In this document: piece by piece, positions 61,381 through 64,000 of the stretch
How positions within the stretch are numbered: the stretch's first letter is position 1
How the letters are laid out: the number at the start of each line of letters is the position of its first letter
Assembly (NCBI GenBank): GCA_963921425.1
Contig: OY992838.1
Coordinates: forward strand, 2,356,001-2,420,000
From: Dryas octopetala
Taxonomy: Eukaryota > Streptophyta > Magnoliopsida > Rosales > Rosaceae
Length of the DNA: 64,000 nucleotides
Reading direction: 5' to 3'
Program-made: the position numbers and the translations under genes
Notes under the pieces: model-generated
What the model saw: only the letters and a program-made list of their open reading frames with translations
What the model was told of the DNA's origin: nothing
The model's database searches: none

Positions 61381-63031
61381 CATATGTTGAATTCTCAAAA
61401 TACACATGCAATATTTCAAGACTTTTTATTTAATTGCTAAATGCTAATGAAGTTGTGTGAGCCTGTGAGAGTATTAATTATGAGGGAAGTTTTTTTTTTT
61501 TTTTTTAATGGTATGGCAACAAGTGTATGTCAATGTTTTTGAAATAAACACAAGAATCTGACCCTTGCAATTGGAAAAAACTATGCAATAAATTTTATTA
61601 TAGGAAAGGTGGTTGTTTTGATTTAAGATAAATGATACAAGCTTTTAAGCGTGCAACCCAGGGATTCCGTTCCTTTTATCTAATGGACAAGAATGACTAG
61701 TCCCATATGGAACAATTAGTAGTAAAACCTATGAACTTGAACAACAATTCTAACCTAGTGGCCGAAATCTTTTACAAATTCATGTGGAACTACATATACA
61801 ATAACTAGTTGCTCTTATCTTCATTTATAATCAGATGAAGATACGACCAAAAACATACGACAACAACAAAGAGCAATCTGTAACATAGACTACACAGTAC
61901 TAGGCATTAGCAGACTAAACTTTCCTCATGATTGTAAAAGCCATTCTCTTCCTGCTACCTTTGTCCCTCTTCGACATTCTTCGTTGGCAGCTTTGTTTCA
62001 ACTTCTTGGGCATTCTCAGGTTTGGTGGATATGGCTATGACAGCCCCTCCATGCTTCTTCCCATTCTGATGTGCTTCTTCCCATTCTGATGCTTTGCCAT
62101 TAGAGCTTCACTAGCAGTTCCTACCCTACACATCTGGCACCAGAATTTATGATTCTTCTGCGTTTCATCAATTGGTAATTCACCATCACATGTCTCCTCT
62201 AGTGATTTATTAGCACTTCTTGATGCCACCTTGGCCTTGTGTTTCTTCCCTTTGAGGTGATCTTCCAAGTTCCAAACGACGTTCAGACGTGGTTGTCACT
62301 TGACAGAGCACACAGCTCCATTTCTTTTGCGTTTTCTTAACATTGCTAGATAAACCAGCTCGTTCCTCTCCTGTATGATTGTATCAGCTTTCCTCTTCTC
62401 CCCAACATTCGACCTCACAGACTTTGTCTGCATAACATGCATGTCACTGTATAGAACATTGCATAAAATGCTTCAACAAAACCACCATGGTACTCAGACC
62501 AATTAATGCAGCTAGAATGGAAATTCAAGAAATTAGAAAAATGCATGCACAGTTGCACTCATTAATGTGGAAACGAAAATCTGCACAGAATCATCCATAC
62601 TTTCCTCCAAGCATATTCATCTGTCTACTTTTTCAATTAAAGTATAGTTCTTTAATGGAATTGCAGCAACGTATCTGGTGGAAACCCTGTTCAGTACCAT
62701 GATATTAAGATTCCCATAGGGTCTCTCGCATAAGCTTGGCTAGTCCTCTTACAATGGGTTGACATAGTGTAAGTTCCAATAATGATCACAATTCATTCAA
62801 GACAAAGACATAGTGTAGATTATTCAGTTTTGTCCATGCATCAGTGTTCTCCCCCTCAAAAAGATCTTTCCTTTTCTCTCTATTATTAATTGCTGATCTA
62901 CCCTTCTGACACCTTTATTTACAGCTCAAACCCTTCACTAGCCAAGCTCAATTTCATGAAGTTGAAGAACCAACTCCAGGGGTCTGCTAATGTTTTATCA
63001 CACGAAGAAGATCAATGATGAGTAGTGTGTA

Positions 63032-63066
<35 letters not shown>

Positions 63067-64000
63067 TCATGATCGCAAACGGCTCGAAATGAATCATAAT
63101 GTCATCTCGCTAGCTCCATTCTTCCACATCTTCTTGAATTTCATTTCCAGCCATTCATTCATAACCAAATAGTTGGAAATTTGCAAATGGAGAGAATTCT
63201 AATCTCATATTCTAACAGACATAGGTTTTAGCTTGTCCCATGATGATGTTTGGGAGTGTTGAACAAAGCATTCAATTTCAGCGATCCATTCTGGTTATAA
63301 TACGGCAACATCATCTGCTACATGAAATATGTTACTAAAAAATCTAAATGACTCCCACATATAAAATGTGAAAACCAAAGAAAACAATCTTTCAAAAAAA
63401 AACACCTTGACATTTTCGGACACTGCTGGTGTTGGGACTGTTGGCTTGTTATCTTGGAGCAGTGGCTCATTAACAAGCTCATTGCACTGTGGCGCCACCG
63501 AAGGCAAGCTCCCCTCACCAAACGCCAAATTACCAAAAGCCCCATCTTCTCAGTAACTCACACCACCCAATCCCGCCTCCGCCAACCTTTTCTGCATAAG
63601 AGGGAAATGACCAAAATACCCATATTCCTGTCAACCCAGTAGTGGCGGCAAGCTCAAACCCAAATGGGGCGACCCAAAAGTTAAAGAATGGGTGGAATCG
63701 AACACCGTGGAGCGACGGGCTTTGATGAGAGCAAGCTCGAGCATCAGCTCCCTCCTGACCTCGGCTCCCAGCTGGCGCTGCCTAGCGATCTCCGCCATCA
63801 CTATCTCTTGCCAAAATCTCCGTATCTCTTATGTGGAGGGGCAGTGAGCTGACCAAGTGGGAATGTGGGTAGAGGATCGGTCGTCGTTTACTAGGACGTT
63901 GAACTCCATCTCCTCCATGGCCAATGTAGACTAAGTCATTGTTACACATGACATCATGATGGTCTAGTACTTCAGCTTGGATCCCCTTTTTTCTGGTTTT
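61381..64000. repeat. Duplicated 2.6-kb block, copy 2 (runs off the window)
   Basis: Matches 51061-53690 as a direct copy at a spacing of about 10.3 kb and continues to the window end. The near-identity and the position directly after the gap suggest an uncollapsed allele or misjoin as much as a true duplication. Confidence 0.95.
61955..63918 (-). pseudogene. Decayed U1/C2H2-type zinc-finger gene, copy 2
   Basis: Same remains as in copy 1 (51617-53607), sharing the in-frame stops and the frame break in the first finger, so the gene was dead before the two copies parted. At the first finger this copy keeps the Ser (TTTSER) where copy 1 has Tyr. Its C-terminal part is further damaged: a local 20-base repeat near 62056-62088 shifts the frame after HQNGKKH. 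Confidence 0.8.

Noticed and set aside
61087..61433. Frames running through the N gap
   Set aside because: Artefacts of translating N.

Overview
This is nuclear DNA of a flowering plant, almost certainly a eudicot. Nine multi-exon genes and one intronless gene have GT-AG introns, and their products are plant families: Pol IV/V subunit, NPH3/NPY, early nodulin-like, PPR and clade PP2C. Intergenic DNA is AT-rich and full of MITEs and GA/GT microsatellites. The species cannot be read from the sequence; a woody rosid such as a Rosaceae tree is only a guess.

Layout. 1-1776 (+): 3' end of NRPD2 (Pol IV/V second subunit), 5' part outside the window. 2868-6601 (-): mitochondrial 3-hydroxyisobutyryl-CoA hydrolase-like gene, 14 exons, one GC-AG intron. 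7468-10007 (-): secreted or vacuolar PLD3/4-type protein with two HKD motifs. 10533-14757 (-): NPY1/ENP-type BTB-NPH3 protein. 15 to 24 kb: gene-free, with a 1.1-kb palindromic Mutator-type element, a LINE-like insertion and a second Mutator-like element. 24485-27688 (+): TM9SF/EMP70 protein. 28540-28845 (-): small one-TM protein. 29.2-30.6 kb: two MITEs. 30907-31560 (+): early nodulin-like phytocyanin. 31893-34345 (-): chloroplast YbaB/STIC2. 34.5-39.7 kb: rearranged stretch with a truncated copy of the hydrolase gene, MITEs and flanking direct repeats. 41199-42640 (-): C1D. 42990-43838: Pack-MULE-like element holding a broken glutamate dehydrogenase fragment. 44673-48014 (+): PGR3, single exon. 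49204-50218 (-): unrecognised small basic protein. 54178-58658 (-): PP2C. A 2.6-kb block with a dead zinc-finger gene occurs at 51061-53690 and again at 61381-64000, directly after a 200-N gap.

The genes are independent transcription units with no shared pathway. The set hydrolase-like, NPY1, small TM protein, ENODL, PGR3 and PP2C resembles in order, from memory, the Arabidopsis At4g31810 to At4g31860 block, so this looks like conserved synteny with TMN, STIC2, C1D and repeats interspersed. I found no new multi-gene system; the most unusual items are the gene-capturing element, the broken duplicates and the suspicious duplication at the gap.
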